Source: Streptomyces sp. CG1
GTDB lineage: Bacteria > Actinomycetota > Actinomycetes > Streptomycetales > Streptomycetaceae
DNA length: 64,000 bases
Assembly: GCF_041080625.1 (NCBI RefSeq)
Contig: NZ_CP163518.1
Location: 5,146,001-5,210,000 of the forward strand
Reading direction: 5' to 3'
Shown here: positions 8,601-16,551 of the stretch, in pieces
Layout: the number at the start of each line of letters is the position of its first letter
Numbering within the stretch: position 1 is the first letter of the stretch
The notes under the pieces: generated by a model
The model's input: the letters and a program-made list of their open reading frames with translations, nothing else
The model's database searches: none
Told to the model about the DNA's origin: nothing
Translations under genes and position numbers: made by a program

Positions 8601-8720
8601 TCACTTGGAGCAGTGGTCGCCGTTGTTGTCGCCGCCGCCGGGCATCTTGTCGAGCAGCGTGGCCTCGACGGCCGGGACTCCGGTGATGAGGTCGCCGGTG
8701 AACAGCTCGTCCACGTTCAT
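8601..8720 (-). CDS. 39-residue RiPP precursor-like peptide
   Basis: ATG 8720 follows a strong GGGAG ribosome site. The peptide starts MNVDELFTGDLITGV, an acidic, helix-prone leader-like stretch. A Gly-rich turn follows and it ends PGGGDNNGDHCSK, with one Cys and several Asp/Asn residues. Short length, a strong ribosome site, the hairpin after the stop and the two modifying-enzyme genes behind it are the signature of a ribosomal peptide natural product. I do not recognise the family. The GGG near residues 28-30 is a plausible leader-core border, leaving a core of about 9-10 residues with three Asp side chains available for amide formation. Confidence 0.65.
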   Translation of the reverse strand: MNVDELFTGDLITGVPAVEATLLDKMPGGGDNNGDHCSK

Positions 8721-8777
8721 CGCTTTCTCCCTTACGGTTGAAACGGACTCCGCGGCTGGTGCCGAGGAGTTGGACCC

Positions 8778-8792
8778 GTCCGGCTGCCGGAC
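8778..8792. promoter_or_regulatory. Palindrome upstream of the precursor gene
   Basis: GTCCGG-CTG-CCGGAC is a perfect 6-3-6 palindrome about 58 bases before the precursor start. Its layout and GTCC...GGAC ends match the consensus of the 15-unit array at 5866-6216. It may be an operator of the peptide operon; chance is possible in such GC-rich DNA. Confidence 0.35.
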
Positions 8793-8820
8793 CCTTGCGA
8801 AGAAGGCGGCCGGACGGGGC

Positions 8821-8844
8821 GCCCACCGTTTTCCGGCGGTGGGC
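8821..8844. terminator. Hairpin terminator after the small membrane protein gene
   Basis: GCCCACCG (8821-8828) and CGGTGGGC (8837-8844) form an 8-bp stem downstream of the leftward 37-residue gene. It separates that gene pair from the precursor transcription unit. Confidence 0.45.
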
Positions 8845-8892
8845 CCTCCCTCGTCACAGGGTGGGGAGCCTGCATGTGTGACGAAGGAGGAG

Positions 8893-9006
8893 TCAGGCGG
8901 AGTGGGCGGCGGCTGCCACGCCCAGGACGAAGCCGATCGATGCAGAGATGGTGATGATCAGCAGCGGCCCGGCATAGCGGCCGATGACTGCGGCTAACTG
9001 CCTCAC
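8893..9006 (-). CDS. 37-residue single-span membrane peptide with a TTA codon
   Basis: GTG 9006 overlaps the stop of the 75-residue gene as GTGA. The product begins VRQLAAVIGRYAGPLL and has one hydrophobic segment of about 20 residues ending in Ala-rich sequence. Codon 4 is TTA, the rare leucine codon that makes translation depend on the developmental tRNA BldA in Streptomyces. The function is unknown; a small membrane protein beside a peptide operon could serve immunity or export. The 4-base overlap and the hydrophobic profile are the main support. Confidence 0.5.
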   Translation of the reverse strand: MRQLAAVIGRYAGPLLIITISASIGFVLGVAAAAHSA

Positions 9007-9230
9007 AGTCGCTCGCCACGGCTGCGCTCGTTAGCCTCGCGCACTGCGGCGCTCAGCTCCGTCGCGCTGTCCTGGGACTCGGTACGACGATGCTTCGGGC
9101 AGCGACACGGAGAGAACCGATTCGAACCCGGCGGCAGGTCCGCACCCTCGTAGGTTTCGATCCTCAGCGTTCCGTCCGTGCCCCGCTCCTTGGTCAACCG
9201 GGCCAGTCGGGCCCGCGCTTCGCTTCTCAT
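9003..9230 (-). CDS. Small basic protein of unknown function
   Basis: This 75-residue protein starts at ATG 9230, directly after GAGGG. It is charged, with a CRCPKH motif near residue 43 that could bind metal. I do not recognise a family. It overlaps the downstream membrane peptide gene by four bases and is transcribed away from the HTH-TPR regulator at 9381. The 150-bp divergent gap between them contains tandem CTTGAAAG and CCTTGAAAG repeats near 9338-9354. Confidence 0.5.
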   Translation of the reverse strand: MRSEARARLARLTKERGTDGTLRIETYEGADLPPGSNRFSPCRCPKHRRTESQDSATELSAAVREANERSRGERL

Positions 9231-9380
9231 CCCTCAGTCCCTCAGACGACGGCTGGCGGCGAGGTCTCGCCGTTCCCTGCTGCCTCTACGCAACCGCGTG
9301 AACACGCTCGGCGGTACCGTTGCAGCAGCGCCGGGACTTGAAAGCCTTGAAAGTTCATATGGGCATGGGGAGTTGAAGGC

Positions 9381-10721
9381 ATGGCCAAGCGTGAACCGAA
9401 CGTGGCGCTCGGGCGCCTGCTCACCGAAAGCCGCTGGACTCAGCGCCAGTTCGCGCGAGCGGTGAACCGCGTCGGCACCGAGACCGGCACACCCCTGCGC
9501 TACGACGAGTCGGCGGTGAGCCACTGGCTGGGCGGCACAGTCCCCCGTGCAGCCGTGCGGGCGTGCATCCTCGAAGCCCTCTCCCGCTGCCTCGGACGCC
9601 CCGTCACCCATGCCGAAGCCGGCCTGCCCGTGCCCCGCGATCGCACCCCTACGGCCGCAGATACCGTGGAAGGGCTGGTCGACCTCGGGAGGCAGGACAT
9701 GGACCCATCACGCCGCAGCGTCCTGGGGGCCGGCCTGTTCTCCGTGGCCCTCACCATTCCCGGCTGGCCCGACGTCATCGGGCGGGCAGAAGCGGTCCAG
9801 TCCGGCCGTGCCAGCCGAATCGGCATGAACGAAGTGGACATGGTCATCGCCATGACCGAGCGTGTCTCGGAACTGGACGACCAGTTCGGCGGTCGCCACG
9901 CACGCCCCATGGCCGCCACGTTCATGGTGAACACCGTGGCTTCCTACCTGCGCGCCGAGGCGCCCGAGGACGTGCGGAAAGCGATGCTTTCCGCAGCCTC
10001 GGACCTGCTGTACCTGACCGGCTACATGGCCGTGGACGAGGGGCTGCACGGCCTTGCCCAGCGCTATTACGTCAAGGCACTGGAACTGGCGGGCGCCTCC
10101 GAGGACCACCTGACCTACTGCACCACACTGCGCGGCATGAGCGTCCAGGCGGTGGACCTCCACCACGGCCCGAAAGCGATGGAACTGGCCGACGCGGCTG
10201 CCGCAGCCTCCCCCAAAGCCGGGCCCCGCATGCGGGCCTTCCTCGCAGGCCAGCAAGCGCACGCGGCCGCACAGACCGGCGATAGAGCGGGCGCACTGCG
10301 GTACATCCGCGAGGCCGAGGCCGCCATGGACCGCGCCGAGTCCCGCGGCAAAGCGTTCGGCTCCTACGACCCCGCTGCGCTCAACTACCACATCAGCCAA
10401 GTTCGTTACGAACTCGGTGACGTTCCCGGCGCCATCTCGGCCATGCAGGAGTCGGACAAAGTGCGCTACAGCGTCTATCGCCGCGCCCGAGTCCGGCACC
10501 GCGCCACCCTCGCTGAGCGCCAACTGGAAATCGGCCACCTGGAAGCGGCCTGCACCACCTGGCACCAAGCACTCGACGACTACCCCATGGTCCAGTCCGG
10601 CCGCGCCGACGACAGGATCAAAACCATGTTCGGCCTCCTCCGCCCCCATCTGAAGAACGCAACCGCACGGGACCTCTACGAGCGGGCACGAACGGTGGCG
10701 CCACCGTCCCTGGTGCTTTAG
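9381..10721 (+). CDS. HTH-TPR transcriptional regulator
   Basis: The first 75 residues form an XRE-like helix-turn-helix (TQRQFARAVNRVG, then DESAVSHWLGG). A short linker with SRRSVLGAGL follows. The remaining 300 residues are Ala-rich helical pairs of the TPR type, such as GLAQRYYVKALELA and GALRYIREAEAAM. Proteins of this layout control antibiotic and peptide clusters in Streptomyces and may sense peptides or small ligands through the repeats. ATG 9381 has GGGGAG at the usual spacing. It is divergent from the two small genes and close to the peptide operon, so it is the best candidate regulator for both. Confidence 0.8.
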   Translation: MAKREPNVALGRLLTESRWTQRQFARAVNRVGTETGTPLRYDESAVSHWLGGTVPRAAVRACILEALSRCLGRPVTHAEAGLPVPRDRTPTAADTVEGLVDLGRQDMDPSRRSVLGAGLFSVALTIPGWPDVIGRAEAVQSGRASRIGMNEVDMVIAMTERVSELDDQFGGRHARPMAATFMVNTVASYLRAEAPEDVRKAMLSAASDLLYLTGYMAVDEGLHGLAQRYYVKALELAGASEDHLTYCTTLRGMSVQAVDLHHGPKAMELADAAAAASPKAGPRMRAFLAGQQAHAAAQTGDRAGALRYIREAEAAMDRAESRGKAFGSYDPAALNYHISQVRYELGDVPGAISAMQESDKVRYSVYRRARVRHRATLAERQLEIGHLEAACTTWHQALDDYPMVQSGRADDRIKTMFGLLRPHLKNATARDLYERARTVAPPSLVL

Positions 10722-10839
10722 CCGCATGGTTCGCCGTGCCAGCGTGCCTGCGGGCGGTCGAGCCGGATGCGCAGGCGCTGGAGCGGACACGCGGCGACTC
10801 GACCGCCTAGAACCAGCCAGCCGATAACGGGAGGCAACC

Positions 10840-10971
10840 GTGGCTCAGCGGACAACCGGCGGTCAGCTCAAAGCCCTCCCGCCCGCCCTCGAATCCATGA
10901 CCCTGCTGGTCGCCGCCGTCATCGTCCACGACAAGGCCACCAACCGTGTCGTCCTCCTCGAGCGCAGCTAG
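10840..10971 (+). pseudogene. Nudix hydrolase, N-terminal fragment
   Basis: GTG 10840, after GGGAGG, opens a 43-residue frame containing MTLLVAAVIVHDKATNRVVL, the first strands of a Nudix hydrolase. It stops at TAG 10969-10971, before the Nudix box. The following bases belong to a different gene, so this is a deletion junction rather than a short functional gene. Confidence 0.6.
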
Positions 10972-11236
10972 ATTCCAGCCCATTGCCTCCAAAGACGTGG
11001 CCGCCGCGGTGGCGGAGCTCGCCGCCGGCGCCCCGCTGAACGGCATCCGCAACATCGCCGGCCCCGAGATCTTCACCCTGGACGAGCTGGGTCGGATCGC
11101 CCTGTCCCACAAGGGCGACAACCGCACCGTTGTCACCGACCCCGCCGCAGGCATGTTCGCCGTCGTCGAGGGCGACGTCCTCACCGACAAGAACGCCCAC
11201 CTCGCCCCCACCCGCTACACCGACTGGCTCTCCTGA
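10946..11236 (+). pseudogene. NmrA/SDR-type oxidoreductase, C-terminal fragment
   Basis: From about 10972 the frame reads RFQPIASKDVAAAVAELA, then GPEIFTLDELGRIAL and VLTDKNAHLAPTRYTDWL. This is the C-terminal third of an NAD(P)-dependent epimerase-like SDR protein. The Rossmann half is missing. Upstream of the junction the same frame runs out of phase through the Nudix fragment, so any product from GTG 10946 would be a nonsense fusion. Confidence 0.6.
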
Positions 11237-11441
11237 CGTCGCCGCCTCCTGCGTGTCCTGTCCCAGCCCGGCAGTCTTTTCGTTGCGCCCGCCGGGTGTG
11301 GCGGGGTGCAGGCGGGCATGGTCGCTCCGTGGGCGGCTCGTCCGCGTACGGAGCCGCCCTCGTAGCCCACCGTCGAAGCTCCGAAGGGTGTGGTGCAGGA
11401 GGCCGACAACAGGCTCCGCTCCTGCGCTACCACGGCCGACG

Positions 11442-11475
11442 GCCCTGGCATGATGCTCATCATGCAGCCGCTGCC
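11442..11475 (+). repeat. Partial copy of the 5' end of the 22293 gene
   Basis: These 34 bases match the complement of 22271-22304, at the start of the leftward gene at 21895-22293, at 30 positions. Both copies can encode MLxMQPLPAxC. Here similarity ends after some 20 codons, so this looks like a truncated relic in a mosaic gap. Confidence 0.4.
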
Positions 11476-11529
11476 TGCGCGGTGCGCGACCTTGCCGAGC
11501 CCCGGGGCTGCGTCGGTCAGGCTACTTGA

Positions 11530-12005
11530 TCAGATCATCTGTCGACCGGCTGCGTCCCCGCTCGGGTCGTCGGCCAGCATGAGGGCGGCCGTGATCCGCT
11601 TGCCCACCGGTTCGCGGTGAACAGCGAAGCTCCGGCAGAGGGCCATCACTATCTCCAGCCCGTGCTGCCCGACCCGGTCGGGGTCCGTCGCCAGGACCGC
11701 CGGCAGCATGGTGCTGCTGTCCCACACGCTCACCTGCACAGCCCGTCTTCGACCTCCAAGGTCAGCAGACAGGGGCCGGGCGCGTATTTACGGGCGTTCG
11801 TCACCAGCTCGCTGACGACCAGCTGCACCATGCCCATGGCACGGCCGGACACCGGCAGCCCGTGCATCGCCTGCACCTCCACCAGAAACGATCGGGCCAG
11901 GTCACGAGCCTCGGCGATCTCCTCACTGCCCTCGAACGCGGCGGACACCGCTACTGGTCTGTCGACCAGAGACTGCCGGTCATCACCCTCCGCAGCCTCA
12001 TCCAT
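11530..12005 (-). pseudogene. RsbW/HATPase anti-sigma-type protein, frameshifted
   Basis: The 5' frame from 12005 contains AMGMVQLVVSELVTNARKYA, the N-box of a GHKL ATPase, and stops at 11730. The 3' frame continues with VSVWDSSTMLP and RVGQHGLEIVMALCRSF, the G-box end of the same family. The frames are one base out of step near 11735; one extra G in GACGGGCTG would restore DGAVQVSVWDSS. Intact members bind anti-sigma antagonists or act as serine kinases in partner switching. It is either a true pseudogene or a single-base sequence error. Confidence 0.7.
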
Positions 12006-12222
12006 GCCGCCGCCTGAAAGCCCACACCTAACAGATCCCGTTTACCCCCAAAGACGCGCAACAGGCGTGGCCGACGCCGTCTGCCCGCGGGCATCAATGA
12101 GCCTCGTGCAGGCCGGATCCGAGGCGGTGAGGCTGGCGGAGAGGATCGCCGCTCCCGAGTGCGTCATGTGTGTGAGTCTGGCAGCAGGCAGCGGCGGCGA
12201 GGGTACGGAGGGTGTGGCCGAG

Positions 12223-12897
12223 ATGCGGCAGGCGTATCACGAGGAGCTGGATGCGATCAGTGACGGCCTGGTGGAGATGGCGAACCTGGTCGGCTCCGCG
12301 ATCGGCCTGGCCACAACCGCTCTGCTGGACGGCGATCTGCAGCTCGCCGAAAGCGTGATCTCGGCCGACGGGACGGTGGATGACCTCCAGCGCGACCTGG
12401 AGAACCGGGCGGTCTCGGTGCTGGCGCGGCAGCAGCCCGTCGCCACCGACCTGCGGATCGTGGTCACCTCGCTGCGCATGAGTGCGGACCTGGAACGCTC
12501 GGGTGACCTGGCCCGGCATGTGGCCGAGCTGGTCCGGATGCGCTACCCGCAGCGGGCGGTGCCGCGCGATCTGCGCCGCACGGTCTTGGAGATGGGCCAG
12601 CTCGCGCAGCGCCTGATGGCGCAGGCCGCCGAGGTGATCCTCACCCAGGACGTCAAGGCGGCACTGCAGCTGGAGCAGGACGACGACCGTATGGACGAGC
12701 TACACCGCATGGTCTTCCAGCATCTGATGGACGAGCGGTGGAGCCACGGTGTGGAGACGGCCGTGGATGTCACGCTGGTCGGCCGCTACTACGAGCGGTT
12801 CGCCGACCATGCCGTGTCGGTGGCCCGGCGGGTGGTCTACCTGGTCACGGGCGAGCACGCGGACGACCTGCCCACCGATCCGCCCCCGACGACGTGA
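12223..12897 (+). CDS. phoU: PhoU-type phosphate signalling regulator
   Basis: This 224-residue protein consists of two PhoU three-helix repeats, with the family patterns NRAVSVLARQQPVATDLR and YYERFADHAVSVARRVVYL. PhoU links the Pst phosphate transporter to PhoR signalling. ATG 12223 has GGAGGG about ten bases upstream; the open frame reaches much further left but only through low-quality sequence. No pst, phoR or phoP gene is near, so it is probably an extra copy acquired with this accessory region. Confidence 0.85.
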   Translation: MRQAYHEELDAISDGLVEMANLVGSAIGLATTALLDGDLQLAESVISADGTVDDLQRDLENRAVSVLARQQPVATDLRIVVTSLRMSADLERSGDLARHVAELVRMRYPQRAVPRDLRRTVLEMGQLAQRLMAQAAEVILTQDVKAALQLEQDDDRMDELHRMVFQHLMDERWSHGVETAVDVTLVGRYYERFADHAVSVARRVVYLVTGEHADDLPTDPPPTT

Positions 12898-13104
12898 TCC
12901 GCCGCTCCTTCAAGGCCGTTGCCGGAATCGACCGCCGAGGGCACAGGGCACAGCCTTCTCGCCCTGGCGGCAGGAAGCGCTGACCACGCGTTGTTTCGAT
13001 CTCCATACCGTCCCGGTCAGGGCGGTCGGGTCATTGCGCTACTGAGGACGACGGTTTGATGTCATCTCGTGACTGGTGCGCCAGCCGCAGAGTGACCTGT
13101 CATC

Positions 13105-14766
13105 TCAAGGCCGCACCAGGATTCGTGTGACCCCCGCGAACAGCGTCGTGGCCAGCGTCCAGCCACTGATGATCAGCGCATAGGCCAGGACCTGACCGGA
13201 TCCGCTCGGATTCCACGCACCCGACTGACCGAGGCTAACCACCGGCACTAAAAGGTCGAGTGTGTAGGCGACGGCGTTGAAATGCGGGCCACCCGCGCCC
13301 AGCGGTGCAGGACGGTGGGACGCGAAGTAGACCGATCCGGCGGCGAGCAGGCCCAACAACCACAGCCCCGCCAGCCACGGCCGATACCCGTACCCGACCG
13401 TTGCGTCCTGGAGAAAGCCCCACACTTTCGCCAGCACGCCCGCCGCCTCACGTCGCCGCCGCTGCTGAGCCAGCAGCACCCGTCGTGACTCGCCGTCACG
13501 CCCCACCGCGCGGTAGCACGCAGCCAACCGCTCATACGGCTGAGGCTGATACGCGTCACGAGCCAGCCACGGCAGTCGCGTCCCGGCCGCCGGCAACGGC
13601 ATCAGTTCGTCATAGACGAAACCATCCAGGCGCAGCTTGACGGGCCAGGACGCGGCGTCGTCCTCGAATGTCGCAGTCCGTGCCCGCCGCAGATCCAAGC
13701 TGTCCGCGGTGAACCCCTCATTGCAGACCATCGCCCCCTCGACGCGCGCGCCGGAGGCGTCGAGCGTGCCCAGTCGCGCGCCGCTCAGCGTCAGCGGTCC
13801 GACGACGCGGGCCGAGGCGAGCCGGACCGCGCCCGAAGCCGTGACGCCCGACAGGTTGACCCCGCCCTCGACCGAAATGTGATCCGCGCGCAGCGCCGTT
13901 CCGCCGCGGTCGTCCACCAGGTTGGCGTCGGGCAGCATGAGCCCGCCCTTGATCGTGGCGCCGCTGAGGTCGACACCGCCGATGACGGTGAACCGGTTCT
14001 TTGCTCGGGTGTTGCCACGGCGGGCGAAAATGCCGGTGTCGACGCGCAATCCCTGCGCCAGCAGGGCGGGCGTGGGCGGGCGGTTGGGCTCCTCGTGGGT
14101 GATCCGAGCGCCGTCCAGATGCAGGTAGCCGCCTATACGCGCGCCCGGGAGCCGAAACTGTCCTTCGACGACAACGTCGTGGCAGTACATCGCAGTATCG
14201 ACGACGAGCAGGTCGCCGTAGACGGCGGCGCGTGGCGGCGTCCAGTCGGCGTCGGGGTTCGGTGTCTCGGGCGGGGGCGCGGCGATCGTTGTCCCGCTGA
14301 TCTCGATCTCGAAGACGCGTGCCGCGTAGAGGCCGATTCCGCCGAGGCGGCAGCCCTCCACCTGAAACTCGCCGCGGATCTCCGCGCGTGAGGCTTCCAG
14401 CCCAGTGAGGTAGCAGCCGCGCAGGCGCACACTGCGAGTCTCGGCTTCGGCGAGGTCCAGGTCGTCGTCGAAGTAGCACCGCTCGAAGTCGAGTGCGTAG
14501 GGGACTTGTGTGTGGGCGAGCGAGAGGCGTCCGACGACACGGACGCCCGCCAGTTTGACGCCCGCGCCACCGCCCGCATCAGGCCCGCTGCCGTTCAGCA
14601 GAGCGGCGATCACCTCGGCGCGGACGTCACGGGTGCGCGGCCAGGACGTCGCCTTATCGGGGCCGTCGTCGGGTCCGGAGCGCAGGTCGACCAGGTCACC
14701 GGTGGGGAAAGCGTGCCAGAGTCGCGCCTCGGTACTCGTCAGCGTGGTGATCTCCAAGCTACTCAC
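13105..14766 (-). CDS. Membrane-anchored protein with pentapeptide-like repeats
   Basis: Residues 60-390 form a right-handed-helix type series with recurring A-x-L/V patterns, for example VDLSGATIKGGLMLPDANL and VNLSGVTASGAVRLASARV. A cytosolic linker with basic residues follows. Two hydrophobic segments (about residues 455-475 and 525-545) anchor the C-terminus. Streptomyces homologues are often labelled membrane-associated oxidoreductase, but I see no nucleotide-binding motif. The start is GTG 14766 with a weak ribosome site. Function is unknown. Confidence 0.65.
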   Translation of the reverse strand: MSSLEITTLTSTEARLWHAFPTGDLVDLRSGPDDGPDKATSWPRTRDVRAEVIAALLNGSGPDAGGGAGVKLAGVRVVGRLSLAHTQVPYALDFERCYFDDDLDLAEAETRSVRLRGCYLTGLEASRAEIRGEFQVEGCRLGGIGLYAARVFEIEISGTTIAAPPPETPNPDADWTPPRAAVYGDLLVVDTAMYCHDVVVEGQFRLPGARIGGYLHLDGARITHEEPNRPPTPALLAQGLRVDTGIFARRGNTRAKNRFTVIGGVDLSGATIKGGLMLPDANLVDDRGGTALRADHISVEGGVNLSGVTASGAVRLASARVVGPLTLSGARLGTLDASGARVEGAMVCNEGFTADSLDLRRARTATFEDDAASWPVKLRLDGFVYDELMPLPAAGTRLPWLARDAYQPQPYERLAACYRAVGRDGESRRVLLAQQRRRREAAGVLAKVWGFLQDATVGYGYRPWLAGLWLLGLLAAGSVYFASHRPAPLGAGGPHFNAVAYTLDLLVPVVSLGQSGAWNPSGSGQVLAYALIISGWTLATTLFAGVTRILVRP

Positions 14767-15026
14767 GGCACTTGAGCATCGCCGCGCTGGGTCAGCGGCG
14801 CAAGGGGATTGCCCGCTGTGGCCGTACGGTCGCGGCGGGCAAGTCTCCGACGACGGCGTCCCGTGAATTCATGGCGGTACTGAACTTGATTGAGTGATGT
14901 CGGTCAGCCGTCTGTGATCAGGCTGGTGCCGGCGAGGCTGGATCCAGGACCAGCAGCCTTCGGAGCGGTACTGGACTACGCTGCCCCAGGCTCGGCCTAG
15001 TCACCGGGGCAGGCCCGCCTGGGGGG

Positions 15027-15806
15027 GTGGTCTACCTGATATCACGTCAACGATCCGTGGATGCACGTCTGCTGGTTCGCCGGACAGGTGCCTTGCTTGG
15101 ACTTGTAGCTGCCGCAGCGGGCGCCCTGGCTGCAGTTCTGTTGTCGCCTTTCCTTCTGCAGGAGTTCTCCCGCTCCAAGGGCGTGGACTGGAACCAGCTG
15201 AGTCAGATCGGTGCGGCCTACGGCTTCACGTCGGCAATCGTCTCGGCGCTGGCGCTGACCGGCGTCGCCGCGTCACTGTTCGTCCAGAACCGACAGGCCA
15301 GGGCGGACCAGGTTCAGGCGATCCGTAGTTACTACCTCGAACTGGTCCGCATGGAACTCGACGACATGCCGCTCTACCAGCCGTGTTGGGGCGACATGGA
15401 CATCGCCGATCCTCACGAGCAGAAGCGGCACGTCTACGCCGATCTGATGATGAACTACGCGTGGATGGGCTTTGAAGTCGGGACCATTCCCGAGAGCCTG
15501 CTGCGGGACATGTTGTCCGGGATGTTCACCGGAGGGGCCGGGCGAACCTACTGGATCAGGTCCCGTACCTCCTGGATCGCCAGCGCGTCCGGAAGCCGTC
15601 GCGGGCGTCAATTCCTGACCATCGTGGGGGAGGAGCACGATCGTGCTGCCGCTGCCGGGCCGCCGACTCGCTCAACCGTGACATCCAGCCCGCCTGGCAG
15701 CGCCTCTTCGGGGACATCGCGCGCGTGGCGCACGCCAGTGGGCATCCTGATCGGCCTGGGCGCTGGCTTGGCGGCCGGATCGGTCGTGCGAAGCCGACGC
15801 AACTGA
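15027..15806 (+). CDS. DUF6082-type membrane protein
   Basis: One hydrophobic segment near residues 20-45 is followed by QIGAAYGFTSAIVSALALTG, a second span, and then RSYYLELVRMELDD and YADLMMNYAWMGFEVG. This order matches the DUF6082 family, which is abundant in Streptomyces and of unknown function. A short hydrophobic stretch closes the C-terminus. GTG 15027 is used; GTG 15057 is a possible shorter start. An insertion-sequence relic follows directly. Confidence 0.6.
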   Translation: MVYLISRQRSVDARLLVRRTGALLGLVAAAAGALAAVLLSPFLLQEFSRSKGVDWNQLSQIGAAYGFTSAIVSALALTGVAASLFVQNRQARADQVQAIRSYYLELVRMELDDMPLYQPCWGDMDIADPHEQKRHVYADLMMNYAWMGFEVGTIPESLLRDMLSGMFTGGAGRTYWIRSRTSWIASASGSRRGRQFLTIVGEEHDRAAAAGPPTRSTVTSSPPGSASSGTSRAWRTPVGILIGLGAGLAAGSVVRSRRN

Positions 15807-15871
15807 ACTGGATGGGGTGATGCCCAGCGGTGCGCCTGACGGCGGCCGGGCCGTTCCGATAGCCCTGACGT

Positions 15872-16052
15872 GTGAGATATGCGCAGGGCGGCGGGTTGAC
15901 CGACGCGGGGAGGGCCGCACGGGAGCGGGTCCGGCTGCAGGCCGTGGAACGGTTCGAGGGCGGGGAGAAGAACCGGGAGATCGCTGCCGCGTTGCGTGTC
16001 AGCGAGCGGTCCGTGGAACGGTGGCGTCGTCAGTGGCGCGACACCGGCCTGC
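15872..16052 (+). pseudogene. IS630-family transposase, N-terminal fragment
   Basis: The frame reads VRYAQGGGLTDAGRAARERV, then NREIAAALRVSERSVERW, the helix-turn-helix of an IS630 transposase. After about 60 codons it runs into the reverse complement of another copy. The catalytic DDE domain is absent. Confidence 0.6.
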
Positions 16053-16482
16053 GTCCGTATCGCAGGCCACGTTGTTTCCTTCCAGGCGGCAACCGCGATC
16101 TCGTCGCGCTGGACGGCCCGTCGCGCCGGCATCTGCGGGGTGAAGCCGAGCCGACGGATCAGCCGGGCTGCCGCGTTGGCGCTGTAGGAGACATGGAACT
16201 TGCGGCCGATCAGCTTGGCGACCCGAGCCCCGGTCCACACCTGGTCCTCGTCCCAGCCGAACTCCGCCGGGCCCTCATCCAGCATCAGGGCCAGCTTGGC
16301 CTGCGACTTCGTACTGAGCTTGCACCGCTGCCCCAGCGGGCCCCGGCTTGCCAGCGCCACCGTCCCGCCGCGCTCTCCGAAGGCGTGACGTTCTCGACGA
16401 ACATCGCGGCCGCCTGCATCCGCAAAGCCTCGCGGCGCGCCCGCCCCGCGGCGTCCAGCCCGCCGCCTTGCGCGTATCTCAC
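16053..16482 (-). pseudogene. IS630-family transposase, frameshifted N-terminal fragment
   Basis: Reading left from GTG 16482 the product starts VRYAQGGGLDAAGRARREAL. It breaks near residue 36 and continues in another frame as ASRGPLGQRCKLSTKSQAKL, then VAKLIGRKFHVSYSANAAAR. These are the N-terminal and linker regions of IS630 transposases. The catalytic domain is missing. Confidence 0.6.
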
Positions 16483-16551
16483 ACCAACGACATAGCGCGG
16501 CCAGGGCCGTTCGTCAGCGAACCTCGTCGAGACGACATCAAAGCGCCGTCG

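Larger units (their letters stand above)
15871..16483. mobile_element. Two convergent IS630-family remnants
   Basis: Both ends carry a related inverted sequence beginning TGTGAGATA(T/C)GCGCA, at 15871 and, reversed, at 16483. Each end starts a transposase reading inward. The two copies meet near 16052, so this is a composite of two truncated elements rather than one intact IS. Confidence 0.6.

Noticed and set aside
7055..8720. Ordinary lasso peptide cluster
   Set aside because: The cyclase-like enzyme is present, but there is no RRE protein or leader protease gene near it, and the peptide lacks the usual leader Thr and ring-forming spacing.
8732..9019. 95-codon leftward frame between the small genes and the precursor
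   Set aside because: It is out of phase with the better supported 37-residue gene, is His/Pro/Arg-rich and has no ribosome site.
15530..15640. Frameshift in the DUF6082-type protein
   Set aside because: Another frame looked plausible for some 20 codons, but the original frame continues with GRRGRQFLTIV-type sequence and a normal C-terminus, so the gene was kept intact.
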